DNA of 16,459 nucleotides from Cenarchaeum sp. SB0662_bin_33 (GTDB taxonomy: Archaea > Thermoproteota > Nitrososphaeria > Nitrososphaerales > Nitrosopumilaceae): assembly GCA_009840065.1 (NCBI GenBank), contig VXON01000069.1, forward strand, positions 1 through 16,459, in the 5' to 3' direction. Shown here piece by piece: positions 1 to 6,439 of this stretch (positions are counted from its first letter, which is position 1; every line of letters starts with the position of its first letter). The notes beneath the pieces were generated by a model that had not been told where the DNA came from, did not search any database, and saw nothing but the letters and a program-made list of their open reading frames with translations. The position numbers and the translations under genes are program-made.

Positions 1-54
1 AATATCAGGTGTTGGTTGCATGCATTAAAGCACAAGAGCAGGAACACAAAAAGT

Positions 55-171
55 GAAAGTGTTTTGCTTTTTGAATACTAAAAAATCGTTTAAAACGCCC
101 ATCATTATTAATAAAAACCATTAATTTCACGTGTCATCGTTTTTACGCATATCAAAAAGCAAAACACTCTC
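55..171 (+). repeat. MITE-like element, copy 1
   Basis: AT-rich 117-bp element with terminal inverted repeats. The left end is GAAAGTGTTTTGCTTTTTGA and the right end is the near-complement, closing in CACTCTC. The subterminal parts also pair imperfectly (AAAAATCG on the left, CGTTTTTACG on the right), so the whole element can fold back. It has no coding capacity. The same element occurs inverted at 5296-5412 (about nine substitutions) and in a longer form at 13561-13698. All three copies carry CGTT just outside the same end. I see no clear target-site duplication. Confidence 0.85.
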
Positions 172-337
172 GTTCTGTTGTAGTCTACTCTCCTGTATTA
201 TGAGCCTGTCAAATGTGAGTGGTTAGAGCTTCATTGTTGGGTCTGGATACTAGGGTCGAAAATTTCTACATACTTTTGTATTTTGATATAGATGTAAATT
301 GACACATCTCCATCTTCTGACAGCATCCGTAAGCATA

Positions 338-358
338 AAGTAGTAAAAAGAACTACTT
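338..358. promoter_or_regulatory. Dyad operator candidate before hsdM
   Basis: Perfect 7-bp inverted repeat AAGTAGT / ACTACTT with a 7-nt spacer, ending 12 bp before the hsdM ATG and just after a weak TATA-like CATAAAG (334-340). The position at the expected transcription start of a five-gene operon encoding its own XRE regulator fits an autorepressor operator. The rest of 172-370 is AT-rich non-coding DNA with no other recognisable feature. The operator role is an inference. Confidence 0.4.
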
Positions 359-370
359 GTATGATAGATT

Positions 371-1969
371 ATGACAAAAACGGAGCATAAACAAGTTGGT
401 TACAAGCAGGCAACCAAATCTTCTGCCGACAACACATCGGTAATCGAGGCGGAGATGTGGGAGATGGCCGACACACTTAGGGGCAGCATGGATGCTGCCG
501 AATACAAGCATGTCATCTTGGGCCTTATCTTTCTAAAATATGTGTCGGATGCCTTTGAGGAAGCCAAAGCCAGACTGGACACGGAACAGAATGCCGATCC
601 TGAAGATCCCGACGAGTACCGCGCCCAGAATATATTCTGGGTGCCGCCTGAAGGCCGCTGGTCAAATATCAAGGCCCAGGCTCGCCAACCCACAATCGGC
701 CAGATTGTAGATGGCGCCATGGCATCCATCGAAAGGGAGAACCCGGCCATCAAGGACGTATTGCGAAAGAACTATGCCCGACCGTCTCTGGACAAGACGC
801 GCCTGGGCAGGATAATTGACCTGATCAGTAATATAAGTATGGGTGATGAGGAGGCCAGATCCAAAGACATGTTAGGCCGTGTCTACGAATACTTTCTCTC
901 ACAGTTTGCCAATGCCGAGGGCAAGAAAGGTGGTGAGTTCTACACGCCCCGGAGCGTAGTTAGGTTGCTGGTCGAGATGCTCCAACCGTACAATGGGCGC
1001 GTCTACGACCCCTGCTGCGGATCTGCAGGGATGTTTGTACAGTCAGTCGAATTTATCCACGCACACGCTAGCGGAAACGGTAACGGGGGCCGAGCCGTGG
1101 GGGACATATCCATATATGGTCAGGAATCAAACTATACCACATGGCAACTGGCCAAGATGAACCTAGCCATACGCGGCATAGATGCAGGCCAGATAACCCA
1201 CGGGGACAGTCTCCACAACGACCAGCACCTGGACCTGAAGGCAGACTTTATCTTGGCCAATCCGCCCTTTAACGTCTCAGAGTGGGGAGGTGAGCGTCTA
1301 CAGAATGACCGACGCTGGGTCTATGGAACTCCGCCAAAGGGCAATGCCAACTTTGCATGGGTGCAGCACATGGTGCACCATCTGGCGCCTTCCGGTGTGG
1401 CGGGGTTTGTACTGGCCAACGGTTCAATGTCATCCAAACAGTCCGGCGAGGGCGATATTCGCAGGAGTTTGGTGGAAGCGGGTCTTGTGGACTGCATGGT
1501 GGCACTGCCCGGCCAGCTCTTCTATTCGACCCAGATACCCGCCTGCCTGTGGTTTTTGTCCAGGGATCGTACAAGAAGGCATCGCCGGCGGGGCGAGGTG
1601 CTGTTTGTTGATGCCCGCAGCATGGGCCGGATGTTGGACCGAACCCACCGCGAGCTGACCGGTGATGACATAAACCATATAGCCCGCACGTATGGCGCCT
1701 GGCGTGGTGACCAAAACACAGACAAATACGCCGATAAGCCCGGACTCTGCAAGAGTGCCAAACTTGATGAGATACGCAAGCACGACTATATTCTTACTCC
1801 GGGCCGATATGTTGGAGCCGAGCCACAGCCTGATGATGGCGAGCCGTTCGAGCAAAAGATGTCCAAATTAGCGGCGCAGTTGATACAGCAGCAAGCAGAG
1901 GCAAACAGACTGGATAAAAAAATTAACCAAAACTTAAAGTTGTTTGGATTATACGGTGATACGACATGA
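371..1969 (+). CDS. hsdM: Type I restriction-modification DNA methyltransferase subunit HsdM
   Basis: N6-adenine DNA methyltransferase subunit, 532 aa, a normal HsdM length. Residues about 25-175 form the HsdM N-terminal helical domain (MWEMADTLRGSMDAAEYKHV, LIFLKYVSD). GGEFYTPRSVVRLLVEML precedes the AdoMet-binding motif I (DPCCGSAGMF, about residues 213-222), where the usual GSGG reads GSAG. Catalytic motif IV is NPPF at residues 297-300, in LANPPFNVSEWGG. The C-terminal 60 residues are helical and probably contact HsdS. The start is ATG 371; no good Shine-Dalgarno precedes it, fitting a leaderless first gene. Its TGA overlaps the next ATG by 4 bp. Isoleucine codons are mixed, unlike the ATA-dominated core genes to the right, which supports acquisition by transfer. 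No HsdR is encoded in this window, so the product may methylate without cutting unless hsdR lies elsewhere. Confidence 0.96.
   Translation: MTKTEHKQVGYKQATKSSADNTSVIEAEMWEMADTLRGSMDAAEYKHVILGLIFLKYVSDAFEEAKARLDTEQNADPEDPDEYRAQNIFWVPPEGRWSNIKAQARQPTIGQIVDGAMASIERENPAIKDVLRKNYARPSLDKTRLGRIIDLISNISMGDEEARSKDMLGRVYEYFLSQFANAEGKKGGEFYTPRSVVRLLVEMLQPYNGRVYDPCCGSAGMFVQSVEFIHAHASGNGNGGRAVGDISIYGQESNYTTWQLAKMNLAIRGIDAGQITHGDSLHNDQHLDLKADFILANPPFNVSEWGGERLQNDRRWVYGTPPKGNANFAWVQHMVHHLAPSGVAGFVLANGSMSSKQSGEGDIRRSLVEAGLVDCMVALPGQLFYSTQIPACLWFLSRDRTRRHRRRGEVLFVDARSMGRMLDRTHRELTGDDINHIARTYGAWRGDQNTDKYADKPGLCKSAKLDEIRKHDYILTPGRYVGAEPQPDDGEPFEQKMSKLAAQLIQQQAEANRLDKKINQNLKLFGLYGDTT
1955..1960 (+). promoter_or_regulatory. 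Shine-Dalgarno for the HEPN gene
   Basis: GGTGAT, 5 nt before ATG 1966 and inside the end of hsdM. It supports translation of the overlapping second gene from this ATG by coupling. Confidence 0.55.
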
Positions 1970-2388
1970 GACTTGAACTCACACCGTTGCAAAAAGCCAT
2001 TTCCCAATTGGAGGGGTCATTGGATATGTATAATTCCGAGCTGGCCGAAAGCATGCCGGAGACCAAAAAGTATTTTCGCAGTGCAACGATACAGGCTTTT
2101 GAGTATACGTATGAATTAACGTTCAAGATGATTAAGCGTCGCATTGTAATGTCTTTGCAAAATCCAAAAGAGATTGATGACATGACATTTAATGATATAA
2201 TACGAGTGGCATATGGAAAAGATATAGCAAAGTCTGATGTCTCTGTCTGGTGCGAGTACCGCAAACAGCGGGGAATTACTAGTCATACATATGATGAAGA
2301 CAAGGCGCAAAAAGTTTTTGAAAGTGCCGTAAACTTTTTGGATGAGGCAAGATATGTTCTGTATAGACTGCAAGAGTTGAACGGATAA
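1966..2388 (+). CDS. HEPN-family toxin-like protein (HI0074/HepT-like, nucleotidyltransferase substrate-binding)
   Basis: 140 aa, all-helical, the size expected of the HI0074 (NTase_sub_bind) and HepT branch of HEPN proteins. Residues about 35-60 (YFRSATIQAFEYTYELTFKM) are the family helix. Residues 95-110 carry WCEYRKQRGITSHTYD, giving RX4HXY as R102-x4-H107-T-Y109. In characterised HepT this is the RNase motif, and its Tyr is AMPylated by MntA to switch off toxicity. The commoner RN at this site reads RG here. The gene overlaps hsdM by 4 bp, and its stop is followed after one base by the gene carrying the nucleotidyltransferase domain, the usual HEPN-MNT pairing. It looks clearly more AT-rich than hsdM, suggesting a separate origin. 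Toxin activity is inferred from the family; a non-toxic accessory role in the methyltransferase complex is possible. Confidence 0.88.
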   Translation: MRLELTPLQKAISQLEGSLDMYNSELAESMPETKKYFRSATIQAFEYTYELTFKMIKRRIVMSLQNPKEIDDMTFNDIIRVAYGKDIAKSDVSVWCEYRKQRGITSHTYDEDKAQKVFESAVNFLDEARYVLYRLQELNG

Positions 2389-2389
2389 T

Positions 2390-3931
2390 TTGAGCAGTCC
2401 AGTTGACATCAGTCCAAACCATATGGATATGATACTTGATATTTTGCGCAAATATCTTCCGGTAGGCGTTAAAGTCTGGGTGTTCGGGAGCAGAGCCGAC
2501 TGGACCACAAGGGACTCTTCTGATTTGGATCTAGCGCTGGAGGGCGACTCGGCCTTGGACTATGGTGTTATGGTGGCGCTGGAGACGGCCTTTGAGGAGT
2601 CCGTTATCCCATACAAGGTAGATGTCATAGACCTCAACCAAGTTACGGACAGTTTCAGACGAATTGTGGAAGTACGGAGAATACTCCTACCATTGAACGA
2701 GGTACAAGCAAGTGGAGATGGTCAGTGGAAGCAGACAACAGTTGAAGAATTTTCACCTTTTACCTACGGAAAATCTTTACCCGTTCATGCGCGAAATACT
2801 ATAGGTCAGATACCTGTGTTCGGTCCCGACGGAATTATTGGGTATCATGATTCAGCCTTGACTGACGGACCGACGGTAATCATAGGTCGTAAAGGCACAG
2901 TGGGTTCAGTCCATTATTCGGACGTTCCATGCTGGCCGATTGACACAACGTTTTTCTTTACCGACCAAGATGTCGAACTGGTAAAATTCAAGTATTATGC
3001 TCTAGGTACACTGAGTCTTGATAACATGAATATCGATAGTGCCGTCCCTAGCCTCAACCACAGTGCCGTCCATGCGCAAAAGTTACGTGTGCCTGGCGAA
3101 CGTGAGCAACGACGTATAGTTCACATCCTAAGAACACTGGACGATAAAATTGAGCTGAACCGCCGAATGAACCAAACACTGGAAGAGATGGCCCGTACAC
3201 TGTTCAAATCGTGGTTTGTTGACTTTGATCCCGTTCGTGCAAAGATGGACGGGCGCTGGAAGCGGAGGGAGTCACTTCTAGGACTTCCCGCCGAGTATTA
3301 CGATATGTTTCCAGACCACTTGGTGGACTCAGATCTTGGAGATGTGCCTAAAGGGTGGAAGACAAAAGCACTGGTGGACTGCTATAAATTAACTATGGGA
3401 CAATCACCACCAAGCAACACCTACAACGAAAGTGGGGATGGTGTGCCCTTTTTCCAAGACCGCACTGATTTTGGATCAAGATATCCTAGCAATCGAAAAT
3501 ACTGTACAGCTCCCACTCGATTTGCTCAAGCTGGAGATACGTTAGTCAGCGTAAGAGCTCCAGTGGGCGACATTAATTTATCTTGGGAACAGTGCTGTAT
3601 TGGCCGAGGGCTTTCTGCCTTGCGACATAACTCTGGTTCTATCTCATTTACTTACTATAAACTCTGGACTATGCAGGAGCAATTACGTCAATACGAACAT
3701 ACAGGGACGGTGTTCGGAGCAATTAACAAAAAGCAGTTTGAATCCCTCTTGGTTACCGAACCTGCGGTGAAGGTTGTTGAAGCCTTTGATGTCTATGTCC
3801 TACAATTGGATAGCCGTATACGCTTGAACGAGGATGCGTGTCGGACCCTAATTGCACAACGGGATGCACTACTACCAAAACTGATGTCCGGAGAGATTCG
3901 AGTACTAAAATCTGCGGAGGGAGTTGCATGA
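2390..3931 (+). CDS. hsdS: MntA-type nucleotidyltransferase fused to type I specificity subunit HsdS
   Basis: 513 aa with two parts in one reading frame. Residues 1-101 are a complete minimal nucleotidyltransferase of the HI0073/MntA kind: GSRA at 33-36 and SDLDLAL at 44-50 give GSX10DXD, the third acidic residue is D78 in KVDVIDL, and the domain ends with the typical FRRIVEVRRILL. After a short linker, residues about 108-513 are an ordinary HsdS. Target-recognition domain 1 is followed by the conserved helix (EQRRIVHILRTLDDKIELNR) and KSWFVDFDPVRAKMDG. Target-recognition domain 2 starts at GDVPKGWKTKAL, and a second helix ends in LIAQRDALLPKLMSGEI. The start is TTG 2390, one base after the HEPN stop; ATG 2423 would cut into the first helix. 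Normally these are two separate genes. HsdS fixes the methylated sequence and MntA silences its HEPN partner, so the fusion should hold the antitoxin in the methyltransferase complex. The fusion is read directly from the sequence; the consequence is inferred. Confidence 0.93.
   Translation: MSSPVDISPNHMDMILDILRKYLPVGVKVWVFGSRADWTTRDSSDLDLALEGDSALDYGVMVALETAFEESVIPYKVDVIDLNQVTDSFRRIVEVRRILLPLNEVQASGDGQWKQTTVEEFSPFTYGKSLPVHARNTIGQIPVFGPDGIIGYHDSALTDGPTVIIGRKGTVGSVHYSDVPCWPIDTTFFFTDQDVELVKFKYYALGTLSLDNMNIDSAVPSLNHSAVHAQKLRVPGEREQRRIVHILRTLDDKIELNRRMNQTLEEMARTLFKSWFVDFDPVRAKMDGRWKRRESLLGLPAEYYDMFPDHLVDSDLGDVPKGWKTKALVDCYKLTMGQSPPSNTYNESGDGVPFFQDRTDFGSRYPSNRKYCTAPTRFAQAGDTLVSVRAPVGDINLSWEQCCIGRGLSALRHNSGSISFTYYKLWTMQEQLRQYEHTGTVFGAINKKQFESLLVTEPAVKVVEAFDVYVLQLDSRIRLNEDACRTLIAQRDALLPKLMSGEIRVLKSAEGVA
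3916..3921 (+). promoter_or_regulatory. Shine-Dalgarno deciding the ImmA gene start
   Basis: GGAGGG, 6 nt before ATG 3928. It supports this start over an open-frame start at 3838 that would lie inside hsdS. Confidence 0.65.
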
Positions 3932-5076
3932 TCAGTACTGGTATAAATCCACATCTTCTGAAATGGTCACGGGAGCGCGCCGGACTTACGCGGGAGGACT
4001 TGACCGGTAAGTTCAAGTTGAATAAATGGGAGACGGGAGAAGCAGAGCCCACACTCAGACAGATAGAGGCATTCGCTGATGCCGTCCACGTTCCGGTGGG
4101 CTACCTGTTTCTGAGTGAGCCGCCCAAAGAGTCGTTGCCCATTCCGGACTTTCGTACCATGCATGGGCAGACCGTAAGCCGTCCGAGTCCGGACCTGATT
4201 GACACCATACATACCTGTCAGGAACGACAGAGTTGGTATCGGGAGTTCGCCCGCGTGTCACAACATTCTAAGCATGAATTTGTCGGTAGCGCCACTCATG
4301 ATATGTCGCCAAGTAATGTTGCGGCCCGTATGCGCAATACGCTTGACTTTGAGGCTAAAGATCGTAATGAATGCTCTTCATGGACTGACGCTTTGCGCCT
4401 GTTCATACAAAAGGCTGATAGGGCAGGCGTACTTGTAATGGTCGGCGGGGTTGTAATGGGCAACAATCACCGCAGTCTTGATGTCTCTGAGTTTCGCGGT
4501 TTTGCACTATCTGATCCGTTTGCACCGTTAGTCTTCATTAACGGCTCCGATACAAAGGCGGCGCAGATATTTACGCTTGCACACGAACTTGCTCATATCT
4601 GGCTCGGATCTTCGGCCCTGTCAAACATGGGGGTAAAGCCCACACAGTCTCCCCTGCTCAAAGAGGAGTGGTGTAACAAGGTGGCCGCCGAATTTTTGGT
4701 ACCGCTGGACATTTTGGGCGCCGAACTGAACAATAAAGAGTCTTTACCCGATACCATATCGCGTCTGGCGCGTACATTCAAGGTCAGTACGCTGGTCATA
4801 CTGCGACGGCTTCTGGATGCAGAATGGATTGACCGTGCAGATTTTGAATCATGCTGGGATCGTGAGATTGCACAATTTCAGGCATCAGATCAGAATAGCG
4901 GTGGTGGAGACTTTTACAGGCTTACTCTCTCTCGCGTCGGGCACAGATTCGTTAGTGCACTGGTAGTTAGTACGCTTGAAGGACAAACACTCTACCAAGA
5001 TGCATTCCGCATGCTGGGTATCAAAAGGGTCAAGACACTCAAAGAACTCGGACGAAAAGCCGGGGTGGTAGTTTAA
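3928..5076 (+). CDS. XRE-family regulator with ImmA/IrrE-type zinc metallopeptidase domain
   Basis: 382 aa. The first 60 residues are an XRE helix-turn-helix of the kind INPHLLKWSRERAGLTREDL, followed by the family signature VPVGYLFLSEPP and PIPDFRT. A metallopeptidase domain of the COG2856/IrrE family follows, with HELAH at residues 219-223 (H219, E220, H223) and E246/E247 in EEWCNKVAAEFLVP as the likely remaining zinc ligand. The ATG overlaps the hsdS stop (ATGA) and has a good Shine-Dalgarno. Proteins of this two-domain type commonly precede a PIN-domain DUF4411 toxin gene and are predicted to act as regulator/antitoxin; such a gene follows here after 2 bp but is broken. The protein may repress the whole operon, perhaps at the dyad at 338-358, and may relieve repression by proteolysis. 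Both points are inferences. Confidence 0.92.
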   Translation: MISTGINPHLLKWSRERAGLTREDLTGKFKLNKWETGEAEPTLRQIEAFADAVHVPVGYLFLSEPPKESLPIPDFRTMHGQTVSRPSPDLIDTIHTCQERQSWYREFARVSQHSKHEFVGSATHDMSPSNVAARMRNTLDFEAKDRNECSSWTDALRLFIQKADRAGVLVMVGGVVMGNNHRSLDVSEFRGFALSDPFAPLVFINGSDTKAAQIFTLAHELAHIWLGSSALSNMGVKPTQSPLLKEEWCNKVAAEFLVPLDILGAELNNKESLPDTISRLARTFKVSTLVILRRLLDAEWIDRADFESCWDREIAQFQASDQNSGGGDFYRLTLSRVGHRFVSALVVSTLEGQTLYQDAFRMLGIKRVKTLKELGRKAGVVV

Positions 5077-5078
5077 CC

Positions 5079-5295
5079 ATGTATTTACCTGATGCGAATG
5101 TTCTCATTCAGGCAAAGAATCTACACTATGGATTCGATTTTATTCCGGCATTCTGAGACCGGCTAATCAGGGACGCTCATATTTCGAATGTTGGAGCTGG
5201 GTTTGATCAAAATAACCCCAACTTTGTGGTCGAAATGAAATGCATTTATCTATTAGAAGACAGGGCATATACCAAAGTGACAAAGGCTCGTAAAC
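5079..5295 (+). pseudogene. Truncated PIN-domain (DUF4411-like) toxin remnant
   Basis: ATG 5079 starts two bases after the ImmA stop. The peptide MYLPDANVLIQAKN then YGFDFIPAF matches the N-terminus of DUF4411 PIN proteins, including the first catalytic Asp (D5). The family next has FWDWL. Here the Trp codon reads TGA (5154-5156) and the frame continues as DRLIRDAH, so a TGG to TGA nonsense change is likely. The frame stays open to the MITE at 5296, but the residues after about 5200 no longer resemble a PIN domain and there is no room for the usual ~160 aa. The gene is dead, by nonsense mutation and by deletion or insertion at the MITE. In intact relatives the product would be an RNase toxin controlled by the upstream XRE-ImmA protein. 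Confidence 0.75.
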
Positions 5296-5412
5296 GAGAG
5301 TGTTTTGTTTTTTGATATACGTAAAAACGATTATGCGTAAAATTAATGGTTTTTATTAATAATGATGGGTGTTAAAAACGATTTTTTAGTATTCAAAAAG
5401 CAAAACACTTTC
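5296..5412 (-). repeat. MITE-like element, copy 2 (inverted relative to copy 1)
   Basis: 117 bp, the same length as copy 1 and identical to its reverse complement except for about nine substitutions. The ends are GAGAGTGTTTTG and CAAAACACTTTC. It closes the defence cassette on the right and abuts the broken PIN gene. CGTT stands just outside the same (CTCTC) end as in copy 1. Confidence 0.85.
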
Positions 5413-5554
5413 TATAACTTCCCATTGCAGAGCTGTTACTCTCAACCTCCTTTTCAGCCAAGCGCTCTCAGATCTAGCGTCATTATTGCCAGCCTCCCGA
5501 ATGCAGGTAGGTTGATATCTTAAATACCAAAATTCCAATACTTGTATGGTGATT

Positions 5555-5591
5555 GTATCTACTCATTTTTTAACGACTAATGAGTAGATAC
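5555..5591. repeat. Perfect 13-bp stem-loop
   Basis: GTATCTACTCATT and AATGAGTAGATAC pair perfectly around an 11-nt loop. This is unusually strong for AT-rich intergenic DNA. It could be a regulatory or termination hairpin, a site for a dimeric binding protein, or the remnant end of a mobile element. No U-tract follows. Confidence 0.7.
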
Positions 5592-5613
5592 TAAAATCAT
5601 TATGTTATCTAAC

Positions 5614-5652
5614 TACACCTTTGAAGGAGATTAAGGGGGGTTGACCTCTTAC
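5614..5652 (+). repeat. Long-range inverted repeat, left copy
   Basis: 39 bp beginning TACACCTTTGAAGGAG and ending TTGACCTCTTAC. Its reverse complement occurs at 16317-16354, differing only by one G in the G run (six here, five there). Flanking bases do not match, so the identity stops sharply at both ends. Confidence 0.9.
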
Positions 5653-5754
5653 ATCGAATCAGAGGGGTTGAGTATGTACCCTTTACAATCCGTTTGATTT
5701 CAGACGAGTATAATCTTTGCACAACAGAATCCCTACCCAGATTGAATAAGTCAG

Positions 5755-5763
5755 ATATATAAT
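5755..5763 (+). promoter_or_regulatory. TATA box of the purQLF operon
   Basis: ATATATAAT centred about 27 bp before the GTG start of purQ, the archaeal box A distance for a leaderless transcript. Confidence 0.6.
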
Positions 5764-5785
5764 CCCCACGGAAATCATCAAGAGT

Positions 5786-6439
5786 GTGAGGGTTGGAGTA
5801 GTCGTGTTTCCCGGCAGCAACTGTGATCGTGACATACACCACACACTACAGTATACGGGACATACACCACTATACATATGGCACGAGGATACAATCCCCG
5901 ATGACGTGGAATGCGTGATATTGCCGGGCGGATTCTCGTTTGCGGACCGTCTGCGGGCGGGCGCGATTGCATCCCACAGCCCCATTATATCAGATATACG
6001 CCGCATGGCCGAAGAGAAGAGGCCCATACTGGGAATATGCAACGGCTTTCAGATACTGGCCGAGGCCGGCCTGCTCCCCGGCGTACTGCTGCCTAACGGT
6101 GGGGGGAGGTTCATGTGTAGGTGGACCAATATAATAACAACACAGAACAGGACACCCTTTACTCGGATACTGACTGTAAATGCGCGCATACCCATACCGG
6201 TGGCCAACGGTGAGGGGCGATATCATGTGGATGATCCTGGGGAGCTTGAGAGAAACGGACAGATTGTATTCAAGTACGAGAGCAACATAAACGACTCTAC
6301 GTATAATATTGCAGGTGTCTGCAACGAGAATGGAAACGTGGTGGGACTGATGCCGCACCCGGAGCGATCCGCCGAACCCGACATAAATCCGTATGACCAC
6401 AAACCTGCTAGGGCAATCTTTGAGGGAATGGTGGCATGA
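5786..6439 (+). CDS. purQ: Phosphoribosylformylglycinamidine synthase subunit PurQ (glutaminase)
   Basis: Class I glutamine amidotransferase subunit of FGAM synthase. It releases ammonia from glutamine for the fourth step of purine synthesis, in complex with PurL and PurS. It has 217 aa, a normal PurQ length. The protein opens with MRVGVVVFPGSNCDRD, typical of PurQ. The catalytic Cys is C85 in GICNGFQIL, and the His/Glu of the triad are H191 and E193 in LMPHPERS. The start is GTG 5786, supported by the TATA box about 27 bp upstream. Its TGA is immediately followed by the TTG start of purL with no gap. Isoleucine is mostly ATA, as in the following genes. First gene of the purine operon. Confidence 0.96.
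   Translation: MRVGVVVFPGSNCDRDIHHTLQYTGHTPLYIWHEDTIPDDVECVILPGGFSFADRLRAGAIASHSPIISDIRRMAEEKRPILGICNGFQILAEAGLLPGVLLPNGGGRFMCRWTNIITTQNRTPFTRILTVNARIPIPVANGEGRYHVDDPGELERNGQIVFKYESNINDSTYNIAGVCNENGNVVGLMPHPERSAEPDINPYDHKPARAIFEGMVA

Larger units (their letters stand above)
55..5412 (+). mobile_element. Candidate composite mobile cassette: inverted MITEs flanking the hsdM-HEPN-MNT/hsdS-ImmA operon
   Basis: A 5.36-kb segment bounded by two full MITE copies in opposite orientation. Everything between them is one tightly packed operon with mixed codon use. The arrangement resembles a composite transposon, with non-autonomous elements in place of insertion sequences. No transposase is inside and no duplication of the outer target is visible, so movement as a unit is a hypothesis. 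Independent insertion of two MITEs beside a horizontally acquired island is the alternative. Confidence 0.45.
5413..5754. other. Non-coding region between the defence cassette and purQ
   Basis: About 340 bp without a credible gene. It holds a strong hairpin (5555-5591), one half of a long-range 38/39-bp inverted repeat (5614-5652), and then the purQ promoter. The short reading frames in it have no recognisable protein features. Confidence 0.6.

Noticed and set aside
3838..3927. Upstream extension of the XRE-ImmA gene
   Set aside because: The extra 30 residues lie inside the end of hsdS and do not resemble the family, while ATG 3928 has GGAGGG 6 nt upstream and begins at the helix-turn-helix.
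5413..5785. tRNA or other RNA gene in the gap before purQ
   Set aside because: No cloverleaf elements were found; the only strong structure is the isolated hairpin at 5555-5591.
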